Shown piece by piece: positions 12,280 to 12,661 of a DNA stretch of 12,661 nucleotides. Made by a program: the position numbers and the translations under genes. Positions within the stretch are counted from its first letter, which is position 1. The number at the start of each line of letters is the position of its first letter. The DNA is from Nocardioidaceae bacterium (GTDB taxonomy: Bacteria > Actinomycetota > Actinomycetes > Propionibacteriales > Nocardioidaceae), in the NCBI GenBank assembly GCA_013696365.1, contig JACCYS010000254.1, forward strand, positions 1 through 12,661. The letters run 5' to 3'. The notes under the pieces are model-generated. The model saw nothing but the letters and a program-made list of their open reading frames with translations, did not search any database and had not been told where the DNA came from.

Positions 12280-12661
12280 ATGAGCATTGCCCCGGACCGC
12301 ACTGCGCAACCGTCCGACAATCGTGCCGACATCGTGGCCACCGCCCACCAGCAGGTGCTGGAGCAGGGGGTTGGGCTGTCGGAGGCTCAGCTCGTGCAGT
12401 TCCTGCGGCTGCCCGACGAGCGGCTGTCCGAGCTGCTCGAGCTGGCACATCAGGTGCGGATGGCCTGGTGCGGCCCGGAGGTCGAGGTCGAGGGCATCGT
12501 GTCGCTGAAGACCGGTGGCTGCCCGGAAGACTGCCACTTCTGCAGCCAGTCGGGGCAGTTCACGTCGCCGGTGCGGGCCGTGTGGCTGAACATCCCCGAG
12601 CTTGTCGAGGCTGCTGTGCAGACAGCCGCCACCGGTGCCACCGAGTTTTGCATCGTGGCCG
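12280..12661 (+). CDS. bioB: Biotin synthase, N-terminal part (partial at window edge)
   Basis: The first 127 codons are present and the gene runs off the right edge. The radical-SAM cluster motif CxxxCxxC appears as CPEDCHFC (Cys81, Cys85, Cys88), followed by SQSGQFTSPVRA. The stretch MAWCGPEVEVEGIVSLKTGG (61-80) and the helix LPDERLSELLELAHQVR before it closely resemble mycobacterial BioB. The enzyme inserts sulfur into dethiobiotin using a [4Fe-4S] and a [2Fe-2S] cluster; the residues for the latter lie outside the window. It is divergent from bioA across a 168-bp region, completing the late biotin pathway in this cluster. Confidence 0.96.
   Translation, partial: MSIAPDRTAQPSDNRADIVATAHQQVLEQGVGLSEAQLVQFLRLPDERLSELLELAHQVRMAWCGPEVEVEGIVSLKTGGCPEDCHFCSQSGQFTSPVRAVWLNIPELVEAAVQTAATGATEFCIVA

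Overview
The window is GC-rich with strongly G/C-biased third codon positions and frequent GTG starts. Gene families, a mycobacterial-type LexA box and several apparent leaderless starts point to an actinobacterium (Actinomycetota). The BioB start, ElaA-type acetyltransferase, CobA/CysG fusion and DUF222 protein all look actinobacterial. I cannot name the genus. No RNA genes, CRISPR arrays, insertion sequences or phage genes are visible, and no stretch over 300 bases lacks a gene.

Layout. 1-355 (-): 5' part of a DUF222/13E12-family gene, cut by the window edge, whose start codon lies inside a perfect LexA box. 425-946 (-): YbaK-type aminoacyl-tRNA deacylase. 1002-1472 (+): ElaA-like GNAT acetyltransferase, converging with the next operon. 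1461-4475 (-): an operon read as PEBP protein, then 14-helix MFS exporter, then alpha/beta hydrolase. 4548-6645 (+): two-gene operon of a precorrin-2 dehydrogenase/uroporphyrinogen-III methyltransferase fusion and a SpoU-family rRNA methyltransferase that is frame-disrupted. 6694-7281 (-): peptide deformylase. 7383-8350 (+): YihY/BrkB membrane protein, also frame-disrupted. 8400-8981 (+): NYN-domain putative nuclease. 8995-12111 (-): bioA-bioF-bioD, each pair overlapping. 12280-end (+): bioB, cut by the right edge.

How the genes work together. The right quarter encodes the last four steps of biotin synthesis. bioA, bioF and bioD are translationally coupled, and bioB is divergent across a 168-bp region with a centred 53-bp dyad. 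BioF makes KAPA, BioA makes DAPA, BioD makes dethiobiotin and BioB inserts sulfur. CobA makes precorrin-2 and its N-terminal domain oxidises it toward sirohydrochlorin, feeding siroheme or cobalamin. The remaining genes are translation-related housekeeping (deacylase, deformylase, rRNA methyltransferase), one exporter operon of unknown substrate and one SOS-controlled DUF222 gene.

Recurring architecture. Eight genes have a TANNNT hexamer ending 7-9 nt before the chosen start codon, five of them at exactly 7 nt, the geometry of leaderless transcription. Four transcription-unit ends have the stop codon in the loop of a hairpin. Two genes are broken by the apparent loss of one C in a C run; I think sequence error is the most likely cause, but cannot prove it. 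I found no convincing entirely new multi-gene system. The least-explained signals are the bioA/bioB dyad and the stop-codon hairpins.
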